Part shown: in pieces, positions 46,687 through 56,196 of the stretch | How positions within the stretch are numbered: position 1 is the first letter of the stretch | How the letters are laid out: the number at the start of each line of letters is the position of its first letter | Assembly: GCA_947500385.1 (NCBI GenBank) | Contig: CANMSA010000001.1 | Location: forward strand, 620,001-684,000 | Direction: 5' to 3' | Length of the DNA stretch: 64,000 nt | From: an uncultured Flavobacteriaceae bacterium | GTDB taxonomy: Bacteria; Bacteroidota; Bacteroidia; Flavobacteriales; Flavobacteriaceae | Translations under genes and position numbers: made by a program | Notes under the pieces: model-generated | Database searches by the model: none | The model's input: only the letters and a program-made list of their open reading frames with translations | Told to the model about the DNA's origin: nothing

Positions 46687-48690
46687 ATGTCAAGAAACAA
46701 CTTCTTATTATATATTGCCTTTTTTGCTATCATAGCTGGGAACGCACAAGTATCAAAAGCCGATAGGCTCTTCAAAAAAGGCGATTTTATCAAAGCCGCA
46801 GAGCTCTACGAAAAAGCCTTGTCCAAAACCCGCACGCAGCACATTTTGCAACAATTGACCGATTGTTACTACAACACTTATCAATATGATCAAGGGATCG
46901 TTGCGATGAAAGCATTGGAAAGCGGAGATTTCACCAATCCCGAAGGCACTTATGATGCGCGGTACAATTTTATGTACTATCAATTCCTATCGGCCACCGG
47001 CGATTATGAAAAAGCCATTGACCAATTGGTGGCGTACAAACAAAAAATGGGACAACCCGCACCGGACGTTGCCGCTTCCAAAGAGATGGTGGAAACCTTT
47101 CGACTGAAAAAAGCGGATTTCGAGATTGAAAAAGTAGATTTTAACTCGGATGCATCGGACTATGCCGCAGTACAACAGAACGATTTAGTCTACTTTTCCT
47201 CTGACAGGGAAAACGGGGACAGCTCCTTTAAAAACACCTTTAAAAAAGATTATAAATGGACACATCGTCCTTTCTTAGATCTTTACGCTATTGCAGTAGA
47301 TGCCGAAGGCAAAGGAGTTGGTGAGGCAAGTGCATTGAAAAGTATCAATTCGGCTTTACATGAAGGGGCCGTATGCTTTAGCAATGATGGAAAAACCATG
47401 TACATCTCTAGGAGCAACCTTGTAAACGGGAAGCGTATTTTTAATGATGAGGACAAAAATCAGGTACAGCTGTATGTCTCCAAAAAATCCGGAGACAGTT
47501 GGTCAGAGCCTAAAAAATTATCGTTTTGTTCGGATGCATACAACTATCAGCACCCCTCGTTGAGCCAAGATGGTCGTACCTTGTTCTATTCCTCGGATGC
47601 GCAAGGGTCTTTGGGGAGCTATGATATTTTCAGTGTTGCACTTGATGAGAACGGCGGTTTTGGGACGCCTCAAAACTTAGGCGCCGTTGTGAATACTCCG
47701 GAAAGGGAACAATACCCCTATATCTCCGCAGAAGGACATCTGTTCTTCGCGTCGAACGGACATCTCGGGCTGGGCCTGTTGGATATTTTTGTAGCACGCT
47801 TGGAAGATGGTGCCTACAGCACTCCCATCAACTTGGGAGCGCCGATCAACTCGCAGTACGATGATATTTCACTTTCATATAGTTCGGCAGAAAACGGGTT
47901 CTTTAGCTCAAATAGGGACTCCGGAAACGATGACATCTTTGCTTTTAAGCAAATAGCGGAGATTTTTACAAGAGAATATGTAAACCTTTTTGAGATCAAA
48001 GACTCCATTAACGGTGCTCCGGTACCCAACGCAACGGTAAAACTCATGAATGCCGACGGGGAAGTGGAATACGAAAACACCTTGGACGAGGAAGGCCAAT
48101 TCACCGCCAATTTGATTCCTGGGGAGTATACGCTTGAAATTGAATCGGTAGGGTTTGGTACTACAACTCAAAAAATCACCATCGATGCCGTGAACAATGA
48201 TAAACACGATATCGCGGTCAAAAAACTGTTCGACGCCGATCAAATTGTACAGGACAATACGGAGGAATCAAAGAAAATTATTGCCGACCTCCTACAAGAT
48301 CAACGCGATCCAAAAATATCCTCTGTTGATGGAAAGCTCTATTTCGATATTCCGTACATTTATTTTGATTTTGATCGTTGGGAGATACGGGCCGACTCAA
48401 AAATTTTGCTGGACAATCTTATTGCAAAGTTAAAAGACTATCCTACGCTTAAAATACGTATCAATTCGCATACCGACAATCGCGGTACAGACCGATACAA
48501 TCAGGTGCTTTCTGAAAAAAGAGCCCAATCGAGTCGTGATTACCTCGTGAAAATTGGCGGCCTTGATGCCAGTAGAATCAGTTTTAAAGGATACGGAGAG
48601 GCCAAACCTCTAATAGTATGTGATGACGAATGTAGCAAAGAACAACACCAGAAAAACCGTAGAAGCGAATTTCAGCTAGTGGAATACTAA
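46687..48690 (+). CDS. OmpA-family protein with TPR, PD40 propeller and peptidoglycan-binding domain
   Basis: 667 residues. Signal peptide about 1-20, TPR-like helices (about 22-130, RLFKKGDFIKAAELYEKALS), a WD40-like PD40 propeller (about 150-420; YQHPSLSQDGRTLFYSSDAQ and YPYISAEGHLFFASNG), a carboxypeptidase-regulatory-like beta domain (about 430-515), and a C-terminal OmpA domain (about 555-665; YFDFDRWEIRADSK, SHTDNRGTDRYNQVLSEKRA) with the Asp and Arg that bind peptidoglycan. The layout resembles PorE of the T9SS. It probably anchors the PorP-like barrel and secreted substrate to the cell wall. Confidence 0.88.
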   Translation: MSRNNFLLYIAFFAIIAGNAQVSKADRLFKKGDFIKAAELYEKALSKTRTQHILQQLTDCYYNTYQYDQGIVAMKALESGDFTNPEGTYDARYNFMYYQFLSATGDYEKAIDQLVAYKQKMGQPAPDVAASKEMVETFRLKKADFEIEKVDFNSDASDYAAVQQNDLVYFSSDRENGDSSFKNTFKKDYKWTHRPFLDLYAIAVDAEGKGVGEASALKSINSALHEGAVCFSNDGKTMYISRSNLVNGKRIFNDEDKNQVQLYVSKKSGDSWSEPKKLSFCSDAYNYQHPSLSQDGRTLFYSSDAQGSLGSYDIFSVALDENGGFGTPQNLGAVVNTPEREQYPYISAEGHLFFASNGHLGLGLLDIFVARLEDGAYSTPINLGAPINSQYDDISLSYSSAENGFFSSNRDSGNDDIFAFKQIAEIFTREYVNLFEIKDSINGAPVPNATVKLMNADGEVEYENTLDEEGQFTANLIPGEYTLEIESVGFGTTTQKITIDAVNNDKHDIAVKKLFDADQIVQDNTEESKKIIADLLQDQRDPKISSVDGKLYFDIPYIYFDFDRWEIRADSKILLDNLIAKLKDYPTLKIRINSHTDNRGTDRYNQVLSEKRAQSSRDYLVKIGGLDASRISFKGYGEAKPLIVCDDECSKEQHQKNRRSEFQLVEY

Positions 48691-48717
48691 ACAACACCCG
48701 CATAAATACCAACCAAC

Positions 48718-48759
48718 AAGTCCCTATAGGCGTTACAACCTGTAGGGACTTTTCTTTTT
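48718..48759 (+). terminator. Terminator after the PorP-OmpA operon
   Basis: AAGTCCCTATAGG (48718-48730) pairs with CCTGTAGGGACTT (48739-48751), one T-G wobble, 8-nt loop, followed by TTCTTTTT. It lies 27 nt after the OmpA stop codon. Confidence 0.9.
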
Positions 48760-48801
48760 AGGTCTCGATTCTTTTTATCTTAGCATTAAAAAATCAAATC
48801 A

Positions 48802-49119
48802 ATGAACCTTACACTTGCAACCATCCCTTCCAAAGAAATCATGCCTGGTTACCATGGTAAACTAGTGCATTCCGAAACCATGAGCCTTGTCTTTTGGGAA
48901 GTGGAAAAAGAAGCGATCGTACCAGAACATTCACATGTCAACGAGCAGATTATGCATGTCATCGAAGGGGAATTCGAATTTACCCTTAGTGGAAAAACCA
49001 AGGTATACCACCCTGGGGATATTGTGGTCATCGCCTCTCACGAAAAACATAGTGGAAAAGCGTTGACCCCCTGTAAATTAATGGATGTCTTTAGTCCGGC
49101 CAGGGACGAGTATCGATAG
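48802..49119 (+). CDS. Small cupin-domain protein
   Basis: 105 residues forming one cupin barrel. Metal-site motifs: PEHSHVNEQIMHVIEGEFEF (two His and Glu of cupin motif 1, about 36-55) and HPGDIVVIASHEKHSG (motif 2, about 70-85, with the third His). Small stand-alone cupins of this kind bind metals and may be isomerases, dioxygenases or sugar-binding proteins; no substrate can be assigned. It is monocistronic, after a strong terminator. Confidence 0.85.
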   Translation: MNLTLATIPSKEIMPGYHGKLVHSETMSLVFWEVEKEAIVPEHSHVNEQIMHVIEGEFEFTLSGKTKVYHPGDIVVIASHEKHSGKALTPCKLMDVFSPARDEYR

Positions 49120-49256
49120 TTTGGATCGTATTTAAACCAACACTTTTCGTTAGTACCCTTACTATGCGCCTGCCTGCCAATTCATTGGTACACACAGCCC
49201 ATACTTCGAGAATGTGCTTATTCCCTCAGTGGTATAAGGGGTTCCCTCACTTATAA

Positions 49257-49287
49257 TTGTGCACGAGGGTTATTGGAACCATATTTG
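49257..49287 (+). promoter_or_regulatory. Putative promoter of the alpha-2-macroglobulin gene
   Basis: TTG (49257-49259), 20 nt spacer, CATATTTG (49280-49287), one mismatch from TAnnTTTG. GGAAC/GTTCC (49276-49280 and 49288-49292 area) and TATAAG/CTTATA inverted repeats surround it and may be operators. The rest of the 236-nt gap (49120-49355) has no recognisable element. Confidence 0.4.
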
Positions 49288-49355
49288 TTCCGTAATTTTA
49301 TACGAATACCGCTAAAAGGGACCTGTTTCTTTTCATGCGGTACTAAAATTGACAT

Positions 49356-52300
49356 ATGAAACAGTTCATAAACATAGCGATCCTTATCCTATTTTCAACT
49401 ATGACCCAGGCACAAGATACAAACGATTCTTTTGATTCTCTTTGGAAGCAAGTACAACAACTTGAGGACAAAGCTTTGACGAAATCTGCCCTTAAAATGG
49501 TACAGACCATCTCCGAAAAAGCCAAAAAGACAAACAATTCGGCCCAAGTCGTCAAGTCGTTGATCTATACCTCCAAATACGCGTTGACCTTGGAGGAAGA
49601 CGCGCAATTAAAGATTGTAAATGCCTTCAAAACCGAAATCGAGAAAGCGCCATTCCCGACCAAAAATGTGTTGGAAAGTTATATGGCCAATTTGTACTGG
49701 CAGTATTTTCAGCAGAATCGCTATAAATTCTACAATCGCACCAAAACGGAAACAAAGGTAGACGCTACCGATTTTCGCACATGGGACCTTACTACGATTT
49801 TTCAAGAAATAACACTCCACTTTGAGCGTTCGTTGAAAAATGAAGACGGTTTAAGAAATAGCCCTATTGACGACTTTGAACCTATTTTGAACAAGCAGAA
49901 AGGTTCCTCGGAATTTCGGCCCTCACTGTTAGACCTGTTGGGCCATGCAGCCCTTGATTTTTATAAAACCGGTGAAAACAACATCACCAGACCCGCTGAC
50001 AAATTTGAAATTAACGACCCGGAACTCTTGTGCGAGGCAGTGCCCTTCTTGAACAAGGAGATTACGACTACAGATGCGACATCATTGCAGGCAAAGGCCT
50101 TGCATTTGTATCAAATACTCTTGAACAACCACGTTCCCGATGCGAATTACAATGCGTTTGTAGAAATTGATATTGAACGCTTAAAATATATTTACCAGAA
50201 CGCAACTTTTCAGAACAAAGACCAGCATTATTTAGAGGTCTTGAACAACACGGCATCGGCAAAAAAGGGAACCGAAGCCGAAGGGCTCTATCGCTACGAA
50301 ATTGCTAGCTTGTACCAGCAACAGGGCGCAGGCTACTCACCAACGACCAACACGGAAGTACGTTGGAAATTGAAAGACGCCTTACAAATTTGTGAGGAAG
50401 TCATGGCCGCCTATCCAAAAGCAAAGGCAGGTGAAAAGTGTATGGCCTTGAAATCCCAGATTCTTGACAATAACCTATACCTTACCACCGAACGGCACCT
50501 GCCATTAAACAAACAGGCACGCCTGCTTGTCAACTATAAAAACTACCATTCACTTGAATTAAGTGCTTATAGCATTACTCTTAAGCAGCTTGAACAATTG
50601 GAGAAACTATACAAAAAACCACAAAAACAGGCGTTTATTGAAAAATTACCCTTGGTCACCAAATGGCAGGCCGTCTTAAAAAATGAAGGGGATCATCAAA
50701 CCCATACCACCGAAGTAAGCGTGCCCCCTTTAGGCAACGGGCACTATCTATTGATGGCCAAACCCTCCGAAACGAATCAAAAAGATACTAGGGGTACTTT
50801 TGCCTATAGCCCTGTTCAGGTAACCGACCTGACCGTCTTGGAAACCAAGACAAATACCCATCACCAATTCCAAATCGTGGACCGCAACAATGGTTCACCG
50901 ATTTTAGGCGCTACGGTAAAAATTCGGTACCAGGTGAACTATGATAGGGGTTTCCTAGAAAAAACCATGTCGACCGATAAAAACGGAATGGTACGCATTC
51001 CACTATCAAAGCAATATTGGAACAACGTAACACTACGCATCCGCAGAAATAAAGAAACGGCCCATTTCGGGGAATTCTATGTCAACCAAAAATATGATCA
51101 AAGCAAGTCGTATCGTGACCAGGTCGCTTTTCTATTTACCGACCGCAGTATTTATCGACCCGGCCAGCCCTTGTACTTTAAAGGCATTGCGGTAGCCCGT
51201 TCCGAGGCCAGTTCTTCGGTACTTACCAACGCCTCCGTCAACGTAATTCTTAAAGATGTCAACTATCAAGAAGTAGGCAGACAGGAATTTAAAACCAATG
51301 AATATGGTTCCTTTTCGGGGGAGTTTATCCTACCCAGTAACGGACTTACCGGTAATTTTACCTTAGAAGTTCAGGGAAGCGATCACTTAAGAGGCAGTAC
51401 ATCTTTTTCTGTGGAGGAGTACAAACGCCCAAAATTCAGCACCTTTTTTAAGCCCGTTATGGAGACCTACAAGGTAAATGATAGTGTCACCGTAACCGGA
51501 AACGCAATGGCCTATGCCGGGAGTGCCATTACCGAAGCCAAGGTCAGTTATACCGTTCGAAGGGTCGTGTACTACCCGCGTTGGTATTCTTGGTACCGCC
51601 CATACTTTAATAGTAGTCCGCAAGAAATAGCACACGGGCAAACCATTACCGATGATAACGGGGACTATACAATACCCTTCAAGGCGCTTCCCGATGCCAG
51701 TGCGGAAAGAAAAAGCCTGCCCATTTTCAACTATGAGATCACCGCCGATGTGACCGATATTAATGGGGAAACCCATAGTGCCACCACTACCGTACGTGTG
51801 GGGTACCATAGCTTAACGGCAAGTATGTATGTGAGCAACCTGATCAACAAGGAAGAGGACGCAAAATTAACCGTATCGACCAGCAATTTAAACGGGCAAT
51901 TCGTCGCGGCAAAAGGCAACCTGAAAATGTACAAGCTCAAGGCCCCCGAATACGTTTTGCGAAAGCGACCGTGGCCTGCTCCGGATTATGAGGGTTTTAC
52001 CAAGCAGGAGTTCAAGAAACAGTATCCGCATGATGCTTATGGGAATGAGCACGACACAAGCCAATGGGAGAAAGGTGCATTGGTTTGGGAGTCACAGTTC
52101 GATACCGGAAAATCAGCAGAAATACCCTTCGGAACCTTAAAAAAATGGCGTTCGGGAAAATATATTATTGAGCTCGAGGCAAAGGATAAATTTGGACAAT
52201 TGGTACAAGACAGAACCCAAACAACACTTTATAGTCCCAAGGACAAAACCCTTTCGGACAATCAACTCTTCTTCGCCAAAACGGACAAAACCTCCTATAA

Positions 52301-55300
52301 AATTGGGGAAAAGGCAAAGGTGACCCTTTCGAGCAGTGCCGAAGATGTAACGGTGACGGTATTCATCGAGAAGAAAAATGAGCTCGTGGAAACCCGTTTG
52401 ATCGAACTGAATAACAACTCAAAATCCTTCAGTATTCCCATAACCAAGACGGAAGAAGGCGGTTTTAGTGTAAGCTACAGTTTTACGGTATACAATTCCT
52501 ATCAGGTAGGCAGCTTGCCCATCAATGTGCCGTATCCACAGAATGACCTGACGATAGAAACCCGTACCTTTAGGGATAAGCTTAGACCGGGCACCGACGA
52601 GAGCTGGTCGTTTAAGATCAAAGGGGCCAAAGGGGAAAAAGTTACTGCGGAACTATTGGCCAGTATGTACGATGCTTCTCTGGATAGTTTTCGTGGACAC
52701 TATTGGAGTTTCGACCCTATATACAGACCTTATTATTATACCAACCTTTACATTCAGGGGCAATACGGTTTTGGCACCAATTCGTTTGATGTGCAATACG
52801 GCGATCGCAACCTATACAGCTACCCCACGCAATATTTTGATTCGTTCAATTGGTTTGGATTCTACTTTGGACATGGGTCTCAGTACCGGGGACGCACAAA
52901 AAAACTGGCACGCATGTCATCACCACAAACCGTTATGGCGGCAGGTGCCAATGAAATGAATTTGGAAGAATCCGCAGAAGATGCCGTCGCGGGATTCGCG
53001 TTGGGTGCGGCCATAGACAAAGACCAAGCTTCTGGACTCGAAAACAAAGCGGACCAACGAGCAGAAAACCAACCTACGGAAAAAGAAAAGGACGCAACCG
53101 ATTTAGATGCTGTTAAAATTAGAAAGAATCTACAGGAGAATGCCTTTTTCTTTCCCCAGTTACAAACCGATGCCGAAGGAAATGTTTCGTTTCGTTTTAC
53201 CACACCAGAGGCACTTACCAAATGGAATTTACAGCTATTGGCACATACCAAAACCTTGGAAAGTGGGTATAGCACCTTACAAACGGTCACCCAAAAGGAG
53301 CTAATGGTCATCCCCAACGCGCCCCGGTTCTTGCGAGAAGGCGATGAAATCGTCGTCAGCGCCAAAATTGCCAATCTTACCGGCAAAAAACTGAATGGGC
53401 AGGCGCAGTTGGAATTGATCGATGCGGTTTCAGGAAAAGAAGTTTCGGCCCGTTTGAAAATGGTCGAAAACGACCCACAAGATTTCCTTGTAGATTCACT
53501 GGGAAATACACAGGTATCGTGGCGCTTAAAAATACCGGAGGCCCTACAGGCCGTGCAGTACAAAGTGATTGCCAAGGCAGGCGACCATAGCGATGGGGAG
53601 CAAAACCTGCTGCCGGTGCTCACCAATCGTATGTTGGTTACCGAAACCCTACCGATGTGGGTGCGCAGCAACCAGCGTAAAACATTTGTCTTGGATAAGT
53701 TAAAAACAACTACTTCGACATCGCTCAAACATCACAAGCTTAGCTTGGAGATTACGTCAAACCCCGCATGGTATGCCGTACAGGCCCTCCCCTATTTGAT
53801 GGAGTACCCACATGAATGCAGCGAACAATTGTTTTCCAGGTATTATGCCAATAGTTTGGCAAGCCATATTGCCAATGGCAACCCTCGTATACAAGAGGTT
53901 TTTGACCAATGGCGTAATTCAGACGCATTATTGAGCAACCTTGAAAAGAATCAAGAATTGAAATCCCTTTTGATTCAGGAAACGCCATGGCTGCGTGATG
54001 CACAATCCGAGACCGAGCAGAAGAAAAGAATTGCACTGCTTTTCAATCTGGATAAAATGAAAAACGAACAGGTGAACGCCCTTCGGAAATTGCAACGCAA
54101 TCAAAAATCAGATGGTGCGTGGTCCTGGTTTTCGGGAGGCCCCTCTAATAGGTTCATTACACAACATATCGCTTCCGGCATGGGGCACCTGAAGAAATTA
54201 TCGGTTACCACCGGTTTAGATAAGGAGCAAGCCCAAATGCTTAAAAAGGCCGTGGCTTATTTGGATCAGGAATTCCTAAAAGAGTACGACCTAATGAAGC
54301 GCCATGCCTCAAATATTAACGATGACCACCTTAGCAGCACGCAGATTCACTATCTCTATATGCGTAGTTTCTTTAAGGAACTAAAAACATCTTCCAGGGT
54401 GGATACAGTTACCGCCTATTACAAAGGGCAGGCTCAAAAATACTGGATGAACAAAAAGCTGTATTCCCAGGGAATGCTCGGGTTGATCCTACACCGTATG
54501 GGAGATACCAAAACGGCCAACCTCATTATACGGTCATTAGAAGAAAACAGCATCAATTCAGAGGAATTGGGGATGTACTGGAAAGAAAATACAGCTTCTT
54601 GGTATTGGTATCAGGCACCAATAGAAACTCAGGCCCTTCTTATTGAAGCTTTTTCTGAAATTCAGAACAAAATCGAAACGATTGATAATCTTAAAATTTG
54701 GCTGCTAAAAAATAAGCAGACCAATCAATGGCAAACTACGAAGGCAACTACCGAGGCCGTATATGCCTTGCTGTTACAAGGAAGTGACTGGCTCTCTGTG
54801 AGCGAAGCGGTAGCAGTCTTGGTCGGAGGAGAAAAAATAACCCCGTCAACGCTTGAAAATGTGCAGGTAGAAGCGGGTACGGGCTACTATAAAACGGCTT
54901 GGAACGGAAACGAGATACAGCCTGCCATGGCCGAAGTGCAGTTAGATAAAAAAGGGGAGGGTATTGCCTGGGGTGCGCTTTACTGGCAGTATTTTGAGGA
55001 CCTTGATAAGATTAGCAGTGCAGAGACACCTTTACAATTGAAAAAGAAATTGTTTTTAAAGAAGAACACTCCTACCGGTGAACAAATCAAGGAAATTACA
55101 GACAAAACAACCGTAAAGGTAGGTGACCTGATTCGTGTACGTATTGAACTGAGATCTGATCGCGCCATGGAGTTTGTACATATGAAAGATATGCGCGCAG
55201 CCGGTTTTGAGCCCATCAATGTAATTTCAAAATACAAATGGCAAGATGGCCTCGGGTACTACGAAAGTACGAAGGATGCAAGTACCAATTTCTTCTTCGA

Positions 55301-55454
55301 CTACTTACCCAAGGGAGTATACATCTTCGAGTACGATGTTCGGGCAAACAACGCCGGTACGTTCAGCAATGGCATTACCACGATTCAAAGCATGTACGCA
55401 CCAGAATTCAGCAGCCATAGTGAAGGGGTGCGTGTAGCGGTCTTCGAATTATAG
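49356..55454 (+). CDS. Alpha-2-macroglobulin family protein with thioester motif
   Basis: 2032 residues. Signal peptide MKQFINIAILILFSTMTQAQ with no lipobox. A helical N-terminal region (about 25-480) is followed by MG domains, with the MG2 signature FTDRSIYRPGQPLYFKG near residue 593, a Tyr-rich insertion with linker (about 1105-1240), the A2M domain at about 1260 (FFFPQLQTDAEGNVSFRFTT), and a helical thioester domain with ECSEQ (Cys1488, Gln1491), the intact CxEQ. The C-terminal receptor-binding-like domain contains YAPEFSSHSEGVRV. Such proteins trap proteases that attack the envelope. No PBP1c partner is present, unlike in proteobacteria. Confidence 0.92.
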   Translation: MKQFINIAILILFSTMTQAQDTNDSFDSLWKQVQQLEDKALTKSALKMVQTISEKAKKTNNSAQVVKSLIYTSKYALTLEEDAQLKIVNAFKTEIEKAPFPTKNVLESYMANLYWQYFQQNRYKFYNRTKTETKVDATDFRTWDLTTIFQEITLHFERSLKNEDGLRNSPIDDFEPILNKQKGSSEFRPSLLDLLGHAALDFYKTGENNITRPADKFEINDPELLCEAVPFLNKEITTTDATSLQAKALHLYQILLNNHVPDANYNAFVEIDIERLKYIYQNATFQNKDQHYLEVLNNTASAKKGTEAEGLYRYEIASLYQQQGAGYSPTTNTEVRWKLKDALQICEEVMAAYPKAKAGEKCMALKSQILDNNLYLTTERHLPLNKQARLLVNYKNYHSLELSAYSITLKQLEQLEKLYKKPQKQAFIEKLPLVTKWQAVLKNEGDHQTHTTEVSVPPLGNGHYLLMAKPSETNQKDTRGTFAYSPVQVTDLTVLETKTNTHHQFQIVDRNNGSPILGATVKIRYQVNYDRGFLEKTMSTDKNGMVRIPLSKQYWNNVTLRIRRNKETAHFGEFYVNQKYDQSKSYRDQVAFLFTDRSIYRPGQPLYFKGIAVARSEASSSVLTNASVNVILKDVNYQEVGRQEFKTNEYGSFSGEFILPSNGLTGNFTLEVQGSDHLRGSTSFSVEEYKRPKFSTFFKPVMETYKVNDSVTVTGNAMAYAGSAITEAKVSYTVRRVVYYPRWYSWYRPYFNSSPQEIAHGQTITDDNGDYTIPFKALPDASAERKSLPIFNYEITADVTDINGETHSATTTVRVGYHSLTASMYVSNLINKEEDAKLTVSTSNLNGQFVAAKGNLKMYKLKAPEYVLRKRPWPAPDYEGFTKQEFKKQYPHDAYGNEHDTSQWEKGALVWESQFDTGKSAEIPFGTLKKWRSGKYIIELEAKDKFGQLVQDRTQTTLYSPKDKTLSDNQLFFAKTDKTSYKIGEKAKVTLSSSAEDVTVTVFIEKKNELVETRLIELNNNSKSFSIPITKTEEGGFSVSYSFTVYNSYQVGSLPINVPYPQNDLTIETRTFRDKLRPGTDESWSFKIKGAKGEKVTAELLASMYDASLDSFRGHYWSFDPIYRPYYYTNLYIQGQYGFGTNSFDVQYGDRNLYSYPTQYFDSFNWFGFYFGHGSQYRGRTKKLARMSSPQTVMAAGANEMNLEESAEDAVAGFALGAAIDKDQASGLENKADQRAENQPTEKEKDATDLDAVKIRKNLQENAFFFPQLQTDAEGNVSFRFTTPEALTKWNLQLLAHTKTLESGYSTLQTVTQKELMVIPNAPRFLREGDEIVVSAKIANLTGKKLNGQAQLELIDAVSGKEVSARLKMVENDPQDFLVDSLGNTQVSWRLKIPEALQAVQYKVIAKAGDHSDGEQNLLPVLTNRMLVTETLPMWVRSNQRKTFVLDKLKTTTSTSLKHHKLSLEITSNPAWYAVQALPYLMEYPHECSEQLFSRYYANSLASHIANGNPRIQEVFDQWRNSDALLSNLEKNQELKSLLIQETPWLRDAQSETEQKKRIALLFNLDKMKNEQVNALRKLQRNQKSDGAWSWFSGGPSNRFITQHIASGMGHLKKLSVTTGLDKEQAQMLKKAVAYLDQEFLKEYDLMKRHASNINDDHLSSTQIHYLYMRSFFKELKTSSRVDTVTAYYKGQAQKYWMNKKLYSQGMLGLILHRMGDTKTANLIIRSLEENSINSEELGMYWKENTASWYWYQAPIETQALLIEAFSEIQNKIETIDNLKIWLLKNKQTNQWQTTKATTEAVYALLLQGSDWLSVSEAVAVLVGGEKITPSTLENVQVEAGTGYYKTAWNGNEIQPAMAEVQLDKKGEGIAWGALYWQYFEDLDKISSAETPLQLKKKLFLKKNTPTGEQIKEITDKTTVKVGDLIRVRIELRSDRAMEFVHMKDMRAAGFEPINVISKYKWQDGLGYYESTKDASTNFFFDYLPKGVYIFEYDVRANNAGTFSNGITTIQSMYAPEFSSHSEGVRVAVFEL

Positions 55455-55466
55455 TAAAGATATAAG

Positions 55467-55856
55467 CTAGGAGGATAGAGATTGCATAAACTGGTACACA
55501 CCACTTAAATCTACCGGATACCATTGGTACAACAGGCTCCCGAAAACATACCCAAAACCCAGGCCCAATACAATGGTCAAAAACAACAATGCTTTTGAAT
55601 TTTGAGATTTAAAATTGACGAGTGAAACGGCAGACCCATTTTTAAAAATTTCAAAATCGCGACCCGAGGGGCCGGCAATATCCAATTTTGAAAAAATATC
55701 ATAGCTGTTTTGACCCAGCATAAAACGATGGGGCTTTTTTCTGCTAAAACGATGTTCAGAGATTTTTCTTCCGTTGACAAGGATGCATTCTGTTCCTAAA
55801 AAAGAGTAATGGATTTCAATTTTGTGGTTGTCCAAATAGTATTCTGCGCACTTCAT
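55467..55856 (-). CDS. Membrane protein paralogous to the 59734-60111 product
   Basis: 129 residues; no family recognised. The N-terminal ~85 residues form a beta-rich soluble part (MKCAEYYLDNHKIEIHYSFL, ECILVNGRKISEHRFS) and the C-terminal end is a transmembrane hairpin (LLFLTIVLGLGFGYVFGSLL). The pattern MKxAExxxxNxxIE, a conserved xNGxxIS, FEIxKNG-type segment and a Gly-rich membrane end is shared with the gene at 59734. These two paralogues flank the LytTR/kinase operon. It is convergent with the alpha-2-macroglobulin gene (12 nt). Confidence 0.7.
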   Translation of the reverse strand: MKCAEYYLDNHKIEIHYSFLGTECILVNGRKISEHRFSRKKPHRFMLGQNSYDIFSKLDIAGPSGRDFEIFKNGSAVSLVNFKSQNSKALLFLTIVLGLGFGYVFGSLLYQWYPVDLSGVYQFMQSLSS

Positions 55857-56196
55857 GCTTTAATAATGTATATAAATAAATATGTAACTGCCGTGGGGGA
55901 ACACTAGCCTTTTCATATAGCTGAAGAAACGCACAGATCGTTCTCAGGAATCTGCTCGTTTGGACATCGAAAATCAGATGTTTTTCAAATATCCATAGCG
56001 AAAATAAGGAAAGTAAAAGTAATGGAAAACAAAAGTTTTTAACAATCGAAGTATTCTTACAAACAGCTTATGTTTTGTTTGAGCTTGTACCTGTTTCATT
56101 CAACAAAAAAATGAGGGAAACCCCATCATTACTGGCATTCCCAAGGGTTTAAGGTACAAGTTTTTGTCGAACAAAAGCCCCTTAAAAAACTGATTA
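55857..56196. other. 340-nt intergenic region downstream of the LytTR operon
   Basis: The right end holds the terminator of the response-regulator operon (56104-56130). The remainder is A/T rich and should contain the promoter of the gene at 55467, but only weak GATATTTG-like elements are seen (reverse strand near 55994). No LytTR half-site of the CCGTT type was found here. Confidence 0.4.
56104..56130 (-). terminator. Terminator of the LytTR two-component operon
   Basis: On the reverse strand ATGATGGGG (56129-56121) pairs with CCCTCAT (56117-56111) with one bulged base and a short T loop, followed by seven T. It lies about 70 nt after the response-regulator stop codon. Confidence 0.6.

Noticed and set aside
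52880-53728. 282-codon open frame on the minus strand
   Set aside because: Lies wholly inside the alpha-2-macroglobulin gene, is rich in Ser, Phe and Cys in a pattern expected from antisense reading, and has no recognisable motif or promoter.
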